From: Chryseobacterium sp. JJR-5R
GTDB lineage: Bacteria; Bacteroidota; Bacteroidia; Flavobacteriales; Weeksellaceae
Assembly: GCF_034047335.1 (NCBI RefSeq)
Contig: NZ_CP139137.1
Location: forward strand, 744,001-808,000
Length of the DNA: 64,000 nt
Direction: 5' to 3'
Part shown: piece by piece, positions 27,112 to 35,392 of the stretch
How positions within the stretch are numbered: the first letter of the stretch is position 1
Layout of the letters: each line of letters opens with the position of its first letter
Translations under genes and position numbers: made by a program
The notes under the pieces: model-generated
Seen by the model: the letters and a program-made list of their open reading frames with translations, nothing else
Database searches by the model: none
Told to the model about the DNA's origin: nothing

Positions 27112-28566
27112 ATGATGAAAAAATTACAAGTTTTGAGCTTGTTGTCTCTAAGTTTATATGGAGTTGGGCAGATTCCCAATTTTCCCACCTCCCAAGCTTC
27201 TAATCCAAGTAATCTGGGTAACTTTTCCAATCCAAACTATGGAAGCCCAGCAAGGTCAAATGTTCCCTCTGTTCCTCATGGTGGTTTGTATAATCAAAGA
27301 AGTTCACAAATAGACCAGCAGAATATGAGAATGGTTCAAGAGGATTTTAAGAGAGTAGCTCAGGAGCAGGAAGCCAGAAGTAAACAGGAAGAATACAACA
27401 GGCTACAAACCACAGAAGATTCTTATTACAATTTACCCTCTTTATCAGGAAAAGTTGGAACACAGTCTTATTATGATGCTTACAATCAATTAGCCTCACT
27501 TAATACTGACAACTACACAGTAAGTGAAGCCAATTTCATTGTGGAAAATGCTTACTACGGAGGCAAACAAAATTTTAATAAATTTAAATCTGGAATTCAG
27601 AAAACTGCAAAACAGCTCCTGCAGAAAATGAAAGAAAGAAAAGAGGACACGGAAAGCAACACATATAAAAATCTGATGATATTTGAATACTTTTCTAAAG
27701 ACATGAAGCTTGGAGGGGTTCAACATAAAGCTTATAAATATGATTTTGAGGATTATATGGGGCAAAAAGACCATTCCAAGATGTTTGTTTCCAAACTGCT
27801 AAAAACTGGTTCAGGACAATGTCATTCCATGCCTTTATTGTATCTTATGCTGGCAGAAGAAATGAATACAGAAGCATCTTTAGCCTATGCACCTAATCAT
27901 ACTTACATTAAGTTTTTGGATGAAGAGGGAGAATGGCAGAATGCAGAGCTTACCAATGGCATTTTTACTGCTAATTCATTGATACTGGAATCAGGCTATA
28001 TAAAATCTGAAGCTTTACAGAATGACATTTACATGAAAAGCCTGAGTAAAAAAGAATTGTTAGCACAGTTCTATGCAGATTTAGCCAATGGGTATGCTCA
28101 TAAGTATGGTATGGATGAGTTTGTGGGAAAAACTTTAGATAAAGCACTGGAATACTCTCCCAATAACATTTATGCCAATCAACTTAAATCTATGTATCAA
28201 CAGGCAAGGTTGACTTATGTAGTCAATCAATTAGGAATTAAAGACCTTGAAAACCCAGAGGAACTCCAAAACATTAGATTTTATCCTAAAGCATTGGCTT
28301 TACTACAGGAAACCAAAGCCCAATTTAACAATATTGATAACTTAGGATTTGTAATGATGCCCGAAGGAGCATACGAGCAGTGGTTAGGCAATATGAAAGG
28401 GGAATCTAATAGACAGAAAAGTGAAGAACTTGCTGAAAGAATGAGACAGGTTAATGCTGAAAAGCAAAAGCAAAAACAACAGGAAGCCCAGAAACAAAAG
28501 AAAAAAGAATCCGAACAGTCTAAAGAGAAAGCCCAGTATTTCCCAATAGACCCAAAACATTTATAA
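27112..28566 (+). CDS. Secreted transglutaminase-like protein, paralogue 1
   Basis: 484 residues from the ATG pair at 27112; the open frame begins earlier but MMKKLQVLSLLSLSLYGVGQ is a clear signal peptide. A Gln/Ser-rich linker follows. The core (about 130-290) carries GSGQCHSMPLLYLMLAEE, Cys237 with a helix behind it, then His263 in YAPNHTYIKF and Asn277/Glu279, the Cys-His-Asx arrangement of papain/transglutaminase folds. The C-terminus is TPR-like and then Lys/Gln-rich (KQKQKQQEAQKQKKK). Its stop overlaps the next gene's ATG by one base. Substrate unknown. Confidence 0.72.
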   Translation: MMKKLQVLSLLSLSLYGVGQIPNFPTSQASNPSNLGNFSNPNYGSPARSNVPSVPHGGLYNQRSSQIDQQNMRMVQEDFKRVAQEQEARSKQEEYNRLQTTEDSYYNLPSLSGKVGTQSYYDAYNQLASLNTDNYTVSEANFIVENAYYGGKQNFNKFKSGIQKTAKQLLQKMKERKEDTESNTYKNLMIFEYFSKDMKLGGVQHKAYKYDFEDYMGQKDHSKMFVSKLLKTGSGQCHSMPLLYLMLAEEMNTEASLAYAPNHTYIKFLDEEGEWQNAELTNGIFTANSLILESGYIKSEALQNDIYMKSLSKKELLAQFYADLANGYAHKYGMDEFVGKTLDKALEYSPNNIYANQLKSMYQQARLTYVVNQLGIKDLENPEELQNIRFYPKALALLQETKAQFNNIDNLGFVMMPEGAYEQWLGNMKGESNRQKSEELAERMRQVNAEKQKQKQQEAQKQKKKESEQSKEKAQYFPIDPKHL

Positions 28567-29675
28567 TGAAAAAACATTTACCATATAGAACCTTATTCCT
28601 ATCTCTACTATTTTTATGGCTGAGTGCTGGAACAGCTAAGGCACAAAACAACCAGTTTTATAACGAAGCCTACCAGACTATTGATAACATGCTGAATGAT
28701 AAACAGCAATACAGCTTCAAAGAGGCTGTTTTTAGTGTAGAAAATGCTTACTATCAGGGTAAGTTGGATACGGACAAATTAAATCAAGAAATAGCCTTTT
28801 TAAAGGGCTTTGCCAATGCTATTGTTCAGAGTAGAGATTTAACCTATAAACAATCAGATAAAGAAAAGGTAAGCAAGTATGCAGCAGTCTATTCCATCAT
28901 GTGCCAGACCCTGCCTATTGCTATTAAAGATACAGTAATCCAGTACAAACCTTTCAACTATGATTTTGAGGATGTATTTGGACATAAAGACATTACTAAT
29001 CTGTTTGTATCTAAACTTCTGGCTACCAAAAAAGGGAACTGTAATTCTATGCCTTATCTGTACAAGATTTTAGCTGAGGAATTAGGAATAGAAGCTAATC
29101 TGGCATTAGCACCCAACCACGTTTACATCAAACATCAAATCAAGTCTGATGGCTGGTATAACACAGAGCTTACCAGTAGTATATTCCCACAGGATTCGTG
29201 GTTAATGGCTTCGGGATTTATTCATTTGGATGCCATAAAAAATGGAGTGTTTATGAAAGCCTTGAGCAACAAAGAAAGTCTTGCTTTATGTCTTTTTGAT
29301 TTATCACAGGCATATAACCGAAATTTTCCTGACAATGATGGAGAGTTTGTATTAAAAACCATAAACAGAGCATTGGAAGTTTATCCCAACTTTGCTAAAG
29401 CCTTAATTCTGAAAGCTGAAACTCACAAGGCACAGTTTGAAAAGTTTATGGATAAACAAAATCTGAGTTCCACTAATCCTGAAAACATAAAAAATGCTCA
29501 ACAAGACCCAAAAGCTAAAGAAATCATGGAGCTAATGACTAAACAATACACTCATATCTATGAGCTTGGTTACAGGCAAATGCCAGAAGAAATGTATCTG
29601 GATTGGTTAGTTTCCTTAAAAACAGAAAGAGAAAAATACGAGAATAAAAAATTATTAAATAACTTTACGAAATAA
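28566..29675 (+). CDS. Secreted transglutaminase-like protein, paralogue 2
   Basis: 369 residues. Signal peptide MKKHLPYRTLFLSLLFLWLS ending at AKAQ. It shares with its neighbour the blocks YDFEDVFGHKDITNLFVSKLL, Cys159 in KGNCNSMPYLYKILAEE, His185 in APNHVYIKH and Asn199 before ELTSS. It is therefore a duplicated, diverged copy with the same putative catalytic triad. Translationally coupled to gene 1 (TAATG overlap) and four bases ahead of the toxin gene. Possibly processes or modifies the secreted toxin; that is inference. Confidence 0.72.
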   Translation: MKKHLPYRTLFLSLLFLWLSAGTAKAQNNQFYNEAYQTIDNMLNDKQQYSFKEAVFSVENAYYQGKLDTDKLNQEIAFLKGFANAIVQSRDLTYKQSDKEKVSKYAAVYSIMCQTLPIAIKDTVIQYKPFNYDFEDVFGHKDITNLFVSKLLATKKGNCNSMPYLYKILAEELGIEANLALAPNHVYIKHQIKSDGWYNTELTSSIFPQDSWLMASGFIHLDAIKNGVFMKALSNKESLALCLFDLSQAYNRNFPDNDGEFVLKTINRALEVYPNFAKALILKAETHKAQFEKFMDKQNLSSTNPENIKNAQQDPKAKEIMELMTKQYTHIYELGYRQMPEEMYLDWLVSLKTEREKYENKKLLNNFTK

Positions 29676-29678
29676 CAA

Positions 29679-30871
29679 ATGGCCATGAAAAGAATTGTAT
29701 TGACTGGCTTTGTACTTATAGCAGGATTTACACAAGCACAAGAAAAAAATAAATTCCAGACTAAACCCAAAGCAGAGAAACCATACATCAACCCTGTAAA
29801 GCTGACAAAAGAAGAAAGAAACAGACCTTATATGGATGAGGTTTTGAAATCCAGAGATAATTTAACTCCTGAAGAAGCTGAAAGGAGAAGAAAAAACATT
29901 GAGGCTGGGAATCCTTTTAAAAAATATGGTTACTATCCTAAAGTAGCTACACTTAGCAAAGGAAAGTATTTAGAGTTCCATGATAAGGATTCTATTGTGA
30001 GCATTGGCTCTGTACGATTCAACAAAAAGACTAAAGAGATTGTTGAATTCAGAGAAATAGATTTAAGTGACCCAGATGCTCAACCCTACTTAGATACAGC
30101 AGGGAGGTGGTTTTCTCCTGACCCATTGAGTGAGGAGTTTAGCAGTTGGTCTCCATACAATTTTGTATTTAATAATCCCATAAGCAATGTTGACCCAGAC
30201 GGGAGAGCTCCTCTTACTGATTTTAAACTTTTAAAAGATGGTTCTGTTACCAGAGTTGACCCTAATGATGGAAGTGAAAAAAGAAACGATGACAGACTTT
30301 TGCTACTGATAAAAAAGGGAATGTAACAAATACATCTCCTGTTGTAATAGATAAGGCTAAACCAAGTGATGGAACCATTATAAGCAGTTTAGCAACTGAT
30401 TATGGACTAAAAGATTCTACTTTCCCTAAGGGAATTAATTTCGGAAGAACCACGGATGCTGAAGATGCTGCTAATGTTTTTTCATTTGCTGCTAAGAACT
30501 CTAACGTTGAATGGGGTTTAGAGGCTTATAAAGTAGGAAAGGGGGTTTCTTATACTGTACTTACAGGTCATAATGAAGGTTTAACACCTCCAAATTTCCA
30601 AAATCAATCGATGTCTAAATTATTATTTGAAATTCATTCGCATAAAAATATAAATGGACCTTCACCTGTTAATGGTATGACTGACGGAGATTATGGTGTA
30701 GCAAGAGACGGGGATAGAGTATATTATAACAGAACTAAAAGTACTAATTATCCTGGGCATTATCTTTTTTATGCTCCTAATGACGGTAAAAATACTTTGT
30801 GGAAATACTATTGGCATAATAACTCTAAAGTAAATGTAAGTTCTACAATTAATTTAAAATCATTAAAATGA
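29679..30871 (+). pseudogene. Rhs-core protein with JAB-like toxin domain, frameshifted
   Basis: The first part (29679-30326) has a signal peptide (MKRIVLTGFVLIAGFTQAQ), a short stalk and the Rhs-associated core end GRWFSPDPLSEEFSSWSPYN then NPISNVDPDGRAP. The frame is lost at a T run (30298-30301). Adding one T restores DDRLFATDKKGNV and a 190-residue C-terminal domain to 30871. That domain contains LLFEIHSHKNINGPSP and an Asp in MTDGDYGVA, the His-x-His...Asp pattern of JAMM/JAB peptidases used as polymorphic toxins. The break could be inactivation, phase variation or a sequencing error. Confidence 0.7.
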
Positions 30872-31374
30872 AAAAAATAATAATTCTTTATTCCTTATTG
30901 TTGTGTCTATTAAGTTGTAAAAAAGAAAATGAATATTTTACATCAAATGAAATCTATAATACTGTTATTGAAAGTGTAGATAAAATACATGATAGTATGT
31001 CTAAAACTGATAGTATTTTTTATGTGTTTAATAGATATGATACTTTAATTGTTCTGTCTTCAGAAAGCGAAAATATACTTCGCCCAACTTATAATGTTAA
31101 AAAAATAGGCTATTTTAAATATAAAAAAAATAAAATTATTGTTGTTGAACCCTATAAATCAAAATTTGAATTAGTTAATAAGGAAAGTAAACTAAACTTT
31201 ATTGATAATAACCTAAAGCCCCCATATTATCATGGGAATGATTATCAAAAGGGATTTGTTTATAAGATTAAAGATTTGCAAAATTTAGAATTGATTGATA
31301 AGGGAAATCTAATGAAGTATTTTAAGCCAAATGCAGAATATGAATATCTTCCGCCTCTACCTCCTTCAAAATAA
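30868..31374 (+). CDS. Small lipoprotein after the toxin, possible immunity protein
   Basis: 168 residues. MKKIIILYSLLLCLLSCKKE is a lipoprotein signal with lipobox LLSC. The rest is Lys/Tyr/Asn-rich with no recognised domain. Its ATG overlaps the end of the toxin C-terminal domain by four bases, the usual position of an immunity gene. A periplasmic lipoprotein would fit protection against a secreted peptidase. Function unproven. Confidence 0.6.
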   Translation: MKKIIILYSLLLCLLSCKKENEYFTSNEIYNTVIESVDKIHDSMSKTDSIFYVFNRYDTLIVLSSESENILRPTYNVKKIGYFKYKKNKIIVVEPYKSKFELVNKESKLNFIDNNLKPPYYHGNDYQKGFVYKIKDLQNLELIDKGNLMKYFKPNAEYEYLPPLPPSK

Positions 31375-31391
31375 TATTGTTTTAGAAAGCT

Positions 31392-31964
31392 ATGAATAAA
31401 CGTTTTGTTTTGTTATTAATTATAAGTTTTCTATTAAATGATTGCTCTGTTTATAAAGACAAAACTATTAAAGTAGAAAAAGAAATTAATTTGGAGCTCC
31501 CAAAGATTTCTGAAATAAAGAAAAAAGAAATTTCCGAAAAATCTAAAGATGTCTCATTAGGTTACTTTTGGGGAGTGAGTGAAGATATTTATCCTTATTT
31601 CAACAATCATAAATTTGAAAATCCTGTTTCTTACGAAAGACCTGCTAATAATTTTGTTTTGAAAGTTGATTATTTCTTTGATAAAAAACAAGATGTAAAA
31701 CTCAAATTCTATAAGTGGAATTATGACGAGAAAATTGAAACTCCAAGAGAAATTTTTACGGATAAATTTGAAGAGATTAAGAAATTTCTATCAGAAAAAA
31801 TAGGTAATCCGACTTTTGTTAAATACGAAGATTTAGAAAAATCTAATGAGGAAACGGTAAGAGATGATGTAAAATGGAAAGGTGAAAATTTAAATGCTTA
31901 TCTTTTTCGTTTTAAAGGAAAAGGTGGTTTTGACCAGATAAGGCTTGTTTTGTACAAAGATTAA
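31392..31964 (+). CDS. Lipoprotein of unknown function
   Basis: 190 residues. MNKRFVLLLIISFLLNDCSV has a lipobox-like NDC. A Lys/Glu-rich stretch is followed by a beta-rich domain (FVLKVDYFFDKKQDVKLKFYKW, YLFRFKGKGGFDQIRLVLY). Seventeen bases after the preceding lipoprotein; a second candidate immunity or accessory protein of the toxin unit. No family recognised. Confidence 0.55.
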   Translation: MNKRFVLLLIISFLLNDCSVYKDKTIKVEKEINLELPKISEIKKKEISEKSKDVSLGYFWGVSEDIYPYFNNHKFENPVSYERPANNFVLKVDYFFDKKQDVKLKFYKWNYDEKIETPREIFTDKFEEIKKFLSEKIGNPTFVKYEDLEKSNEETVRDDVKWKGENLNAYLFRFKGKGGFDQIRLVLYKD

Positions 31965-31970
31965 ACGATT

Positions 31971-32103
31971 CTATATTATAGATATACTAAATAATAAAAC
32001 AAGCATAGAAGGGTTTTATGACATTTTTTCCGATAAAATACGTGCAAATATGCTTTTAGATCTTTTGGAAGTGCTTCAAAAATTAATTAAAAGTTTTAAA
32101 TAA
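31971..32103 (+). other. Possible gene remnant in a 500-base gap
   Basis: A start-less open stretch encodes IIDILNNKTSIEGFYDIF then SDKIRANMLLDLLEVLQKL and stops at 32101. It is amphipathic and not random-looking, perhaps the end of a lost gene. The rest of 31965-32472 holds an inverted repeat and a terminator but no convincing gene. Confidence 0.3.
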
Positions 32104-32296
32104 TATTAATTTATCATCAAAAAGTTTTTAATTGATTTTTAATGGTTTTATTTATCATGAAAAAGAAGTGTAATTGTCACATATTTAGAATGTCCGAATT
32201 GTTTTACGGAAAATGTGACATTATTTCCTGTTTTTTTATTTTCATTAAAGTGATTTTCTCTATTTTGCAAATTTGGCAATATAATGGTGATAAGAA

Positions 32297-32336
32297 AATA
32301 AGTCCTTACTTGGCAGATAGGACTTATTTAATTTTG
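32297..32336 (+). terminator. Hairpin with U tract between toxin unit and next cassette
   Basis: AATAAGTCC (32297-32305) pairs with GGACTTATT (32320-32328), 14-base loop, followed by a T-rich run. It separates the toxin operon from the three-gene cassette. Confidence 0.6.
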
Positions 32337-32472
32337 ACTCATTAGAAGAGAGAGTCTCTTTTGGTTTTAAGTTTGCAAAAATAATACTTTTTTCTAAACT
32401 ACATAATTAATTATCTCTTCTCGGATAAATCCTCTTTTCGTAATTCAAGAGGAATAACTCTAATTTTTGAAT

Positions 32473-32607
32473 ATGGCTAAGAAAACGACCAGTTCTAAAA
32501 TTGGGACGAAAGCGTCTGCACTTTTGAGAAGTAGTAAAACTTCCGCAAAAGTAAAGTCGGTAGCTGCTAGTGCTTTGTCTCAAGTTGAACCGAAAAAAAA
32601 GAAGTAG
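32473..32607 (+). CDS. Small basic Ala/Ser/Lys-rich protein
   Basis: 44 residues, with ASALLRSSKTSAKVKSVAAS then ALSQVEPKKKK. The pattern of Ala/Ser helices with regular Lys and a terminal ALSQ...KKK resembles short proteins I remember from accessory islands of other bacteria, but I cannot name a family. The highly basic, non-secreted sequence suggests nucleic-acid or membrane contact. A weak terminator lies between it and the next gene, so it may be expressed at a higher level than the rest of the cassette. Confidence 0.6.
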   Translation: MAKKTTSSKIGTKASALLRSSKTSAKVKSVAASALSQVEPKKKK

Positions 32608-32621
32608 GTTAAATCAAGGTT

Positions 32622-32648
32622 AGCGTTCCTTTTAAAAACGCTTTTTTA
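32622..32648 (+). terminator. Hairpin terminator or attenuator after the small basic gene
   Basis: AGCGTT (32622-32627) pairs with AACGCT (32637-32642), followed by six T. Only 29 bases before the 418-aa gene, so partial read-through is plausible. Confidence 0.65.
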
Positions 32649-32676
32649 TGTTTAATTAAAAAACTGATGATTAATT

Positions 32677-33933
32677 ATGATTTTAAGAAAAAAAGAAGCT
32701 CATTTTAGAGATTTTGACGAACAAAGCTATATTAAAATTGAAAGGCTTTTAGATTTAAAAATTAATGAAGAATATAAAGAGGAGTTGAAAGAACTTTATT
32801 CTTTAGAAGATAATAGAGAGGAAATTTTAAAAATTGGAAATGCTACACCGTTGATTGATGCACTTTTAGAATTAGATGCTGCATGTAAAAAAAAGGATAT
32901 AAAGTCGAAGATAAGAAATGTTCAATTGAAAAGACTTTATGAAAAAGAAAAAGCCGTTTTTGAAATTTTTGGAGTCGAAGATGAAGAAATTCTTTTAGAA
33001 AATGGGAGTGATATTTTAGAGGTAGAAACTGTCTACTCTGCTAAAAATGATATTCTTGATTATTATTCATTAAGCAAATTTGCTAATTATTGTAGAGATC
33101 TCGAGTATGAAACATTGGTGAATTTTATTAGAGATTATTTAAAAGCTAAAAATGAGAACAATGAAGATGAATGTAGCTTAAGATTAGTTTATAAAAATGA
33201 AGATAGTAAATACTATTTTAGAGCTATAACTTCAGCTGATGGTTATAAAGATTATGGAATTAACTTCTCTATTGTAATAGCTCTTTTAGCTTTGGATAGC
33301 TATGCAGAAGATAACAATGAAGAGATTTATATTAATTCCTTTGTAGTTGATGAATCCAATATCTATGTTTCTTTTCAACTTAGTAAAGGAATAGTGTTAA
33401 CTCCTAATTTATCCCTAAAGTTTACTCTCATATTAGAAAATGATGAAATTAAAAGGAATGCAGTTTCTTTTAATGGAATGTTTACATTAATTTTTAATGA
33501 TAATGGAAGAGAAAGCGAAATTTTTCTAAGACCAAGAGGAATGAAGTCTGATGAAAATGAATTTGCTTCTGATTTATTGACTTATAGGCATAGCGGTAGT
33601 ATTTCTAATGTTTTAGAAAAAATTGGTTTATTGCCTGAATTAATAAGAGAATATGTTGAACAAGTAAGTGATGACGCTAAAGGTATTATAGAAATTGAAA
33701 ATCCTGATGACGTAAAAAAGCTAATTGCTAAGAAGGTTAAATATTCTAAAAAACCTGAATTCAAAGCTTATAAAGATCAGATTTTTAATAACCTGATGAA
33801 TAATAATGTTACTAACGTTTTTGGTTTATTTGAATTACTTAGAAGTGTAGAAGACTTATTTGAGCATACTGATGTTGTCTCTAAAGATTTTTGGAGAACC
33901 AAACTTTATGAATCTTTAATAGAAAAAAAATAA
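32677..33933 (+). CDS. Unrecognised 418-aa protein of the island cassette
   Basis: 418 residues, acidic, no signal peptide or membrane helix. The first third is a Lys/Glu-rich helical region (YKEELKELYSLEDNREEILK). The middle has beta-rich segments (EDSKYYFRAITSADGYKDYG, EIYINSFVVDESNIYVSF). The end is helical (IENPDDVKKLIAKKVKYSKK). No nuclease, NTPase or HTH motif is evident. It lies between the small basic gene and the 127-aa gene on the same strand. A defence or counter-defence role is only suggested by location. Confidence 0.6.
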   Translation: MILRKKEAHFRDFDEQSYIKIERLLDLKINEEYKEELKELYSLEDNREEILKIGNATPLIDALLELDAACKKKDIKSKIRNVQLKRLYEKEKAVFEIFGVEDEEILLENGSDILEVETVYSAKNDILDYYSLSKFANYCRDLEYETLVNFIRDYLKAKNENNEDECSLRLVYKNEDSKYYFRAITSADGYKDYGINFSIVIALLALDSYAEDNNEEIYINSFVVDESNIYVSFQLSKGIVLTPNLSLKFTLILENDEIKRNAVSFNGMFTLIFNDNGRESEIFLRPRGMKSDENEFASDLLTYRHSGSISNVLEKIGLLPELIREYVEQVSDDAKGIIEIENPDDVKKLIAKKVKYSKKPEFKAYKDQIFNNLMNNNVTNVFGLFELLRSVEDLFEHTDVVSKDFWRTKLYESLIEKK

Positions 33934-33946
33934 TAAATTTTTAATT

Positions 33947-34330
33947 ATGGAAATAGATAAAATTAGGGAGCAGATTGCTGTAGAAATCTGCAATGATATA
34001 GAAATCTGGAACGATGTTCTTAGTGATACTAGCCCAGGAAATTATGGTTGTGACCATTGGGATGCAGAGGTTTATTATAGTAATATTTACGTGGATATCC
34101 CTGCTAGAACTTTTGAGGTTAGGTCTGGAAGTTTTTCGGCGGATTTAGTTTTGGGTGCAAGTAATGGAGATTCTAGCATGAATTTTAGTTATTTTAAACC
34201 TTTTAGTGCAAAAGGGAAGTTTGATTTTTCGGATGCAAACAATGTTAAAATTGAAGATATTAATATCGATATTGATATGATATTTTTGGAGAAGATTAAT
34301 CTAAAAACTCCCTATTTTTCTCCCCGATAA
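33947..34330 (+). CDS. Unrecognised 127-aa protein of the island cassette
   Basis: 127 residues, acidic and beta-rich (NIYVDIPARTFEVRSGSFSA, FSYFKPFSAKGKFDFSD). No motif recognised. Starts 13 bases after the 418-aa gene and ends about 50 bases before the right attachment repeat, so it is the last gene of the island. Likely works with its neighbour, given spacing. Confidence 0.55.
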   Translation: MEIDKIREQIAVEICNDIEIWNDVLSDTSPGNYGCDHWDAEVYYSNIYVDIPARTFEVRSGSFSADLVLGASNGDSSMNFSYFKPFSAKGKFDFSDANNVKIEDINIDIDMIFLEKINLKTPYFSPR

Positions 34331-34378
34331 TTTCATGAATTGCTAAACCCCTCATTAAATATTGAAAAAATAAGTTAT

Positions 34379-34402
34379 TGGTTCGAGCCCAGGTGGGACC
34401 AC
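34379..34402 (+). repeat. Right attachment repeat (attR)
   Basis: Perfect copy of the 24-base segment at 26355-26378. No tRNA cloverleaf can be built around it, so it is only the displaced 3' end of the target tRNA. Confidence 0.9.
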
Positions 34403-34413
34403 ATTTAAAATTA

Positions 34414-34444
34414 AGCACTTACAGAAATGTAGGTGCTTTTTTTC
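34414..34444 (+). terminator. Terminator after tRNA fragment, right copy
   Basis: AGCACTTAC pairs with GTAGGTGCT followed by seven T. Same stem architecture and loop composition as the terminator at 26388-26418. Confidence 0.8.
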
Positions 34445-34479
34445 TTATTATCATAATCAGAAAGAATTACAGAAAACAA

Positions 34480-34510
34480 ATACGGCTCAACCATCATAGC
34501 TGAGCCGTAT
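34480..34510 (-). terminator. Terminator of the XRE gene at 34546
   Basis: Perfect 10-bp stem (ATACGGCTCA with TGAGCCGTAT), 11-base loop, then TTTGTTTT on the minus strand, 36 bases after the stop codon. Confidence 0.75.
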
Positions 34511-34545
34511 CAATGAAAAAGTAATTATCCCGAATTACTTATATT

Positions 34546-34950
34546 TTATTTGTTAATCAGCTTTTCAAGCCTATCCATCATCTCGCTCTTCTCCTTCAGC
34601 ATCCTTTCATACAAAGCAATCTTTTCTTCGTGAAGTTGAATTAACTTATCAATTGGATTGATGTTGTATGTACCACCAGAATTACCAATGAAAGCCTCAT
34701 CGTGAAAAGTATTTGAAATAATATTAATAGCCTGTTCCTCATCAAAATTCTGAAAAGCCTCTACAGGAATGTTCAGGACGTTGGAAATGGCTTTTAAAAT
34801 ATGATCGTCGATAACCTCCTTTTGTTCCAATATGGAAATTTTCTTTTGGTTCCATTCTTCGCCAAGGTCAAAGGCCAGGGCATCCTGCTTGATGCCGAGC
34901 ATTTCCCTGAAGCGTTTCACGTTTCTTCCCTGATGTATTTTCTGTTCCAT
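34546..34950 (-). CDS. XRE-family regulator with coiled-coil tail
   Basis: 134 residues. N-terminal HTH (GRNVKRFREMLGIKQDALAF, then KKISILEQKEVIDDHIL). The middle has FHDEAFIGNSGGTYNINPID, followed by a C-terminal coiled coil (LIQLHEEKIALYERMLKEKS). This architecture is common in Flavobacteriia for stand-alone repressors. It lies just outside the island's right end. The 440-base gap to the next gene (34951-35392) shows no gene, only two imperfect copies of a TCATTCG-containing 27-base segment near 35036 and 35249. Confidence 0.85.
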   Translation of the reverse strand: MEQKIHQGRNVKRFREMLGIKQDALAFDLGEEWNQKKISILEQKEVIDDHILKAISNVLNIPVEAFQNFDEEQAINIISNTFHDEAFIGNSGGTYNINPIDKLIQLHEEKIALYERMLKEKSEMMDRLEKLINK

Positions 34951-35392
34951 AGCGGTTATCTAAATTTTAAGGCTTAAAGATAAAGCCATTTATGTTAATT
35001 CATTGAATGGTAAAGTTAAAAAAAATTATCCTTTAGAATAACCCATTCGCCCGGATATTTTATTCCCTGAAAGTATAAATTATTCACGGATAAGACCGGA
35101 ATTCAGTTCCTGCATTTTAAATCTTATTTTTATGAAAAAGATAAAAATACCGATGGAAATCGATGAGTAGGATAATAGTAATAAAAAAAATCCTCTGGAG
35201 AGAGTTTCATAAAGCCGGATCGCAAAATGAATGAATAATGGATTTAAATATAACTCATTCGGCCCTGTATCTTTTATGAAAGTTCAGTGATCGTAATTCT
35301 TAGATAGCAGTTATTTTACGGTCCGTCCCAACCCTTTCCCGGGTTTCCGCATCTTTATCTATAGAAACTATTCTTAAATCAAAAAAGATTTT

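Larger units (their letters stand above)
26355..34402. mobile_element. tRNA-integrated genomic island, 8 kb, no integrase seen
   Basis: Bounded by a 24-bp perfect direct repeat: 26355-26378 inside the tRNA T-arm and acceptor, and 34379-34402. The left copy completes a functional tRNA; the right copy is only the 3' fragment. The inside is visibly richer in A and T than either flank. Content: XRE repressor, two transglutaminase-like secreted proteins, a frameshifted toxin, lipoproteins and an unrecognised three-gene cassette. No tyrosine or serine recombinase, relaxase or phage gene is recognisable, so it is either a satellite moved in trans or a decayed element. Confidence 0.85.

Noticed and set aside
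31971..32103. Start-less ORF considered as a full antitoxin gene
   Set aside because: No start codon in frame near a plausible promoter; listed only as a possible remnant.
32142..32345. 67-codon ORF in the island gap
   Set aside because: It spans the inverted repeat and the terminator stem at 32297-32328; its protein looks like translated non-coding AT-rich DNA.
34379..34402. Possible second tRNA gene at the right island end
   Set aside because: Only the T-arm and acceptor 3' strand are present; no D-arm, anticodon arm or 5' acceptor precedes it.
35036..35277. Two imperfect 27-base repeats around TCATTCG in the gap before the VIT gene
   Set aside because: Mismatches are many, no dyad or promoter feature, and no copies were seen elsewhere; may be chance.
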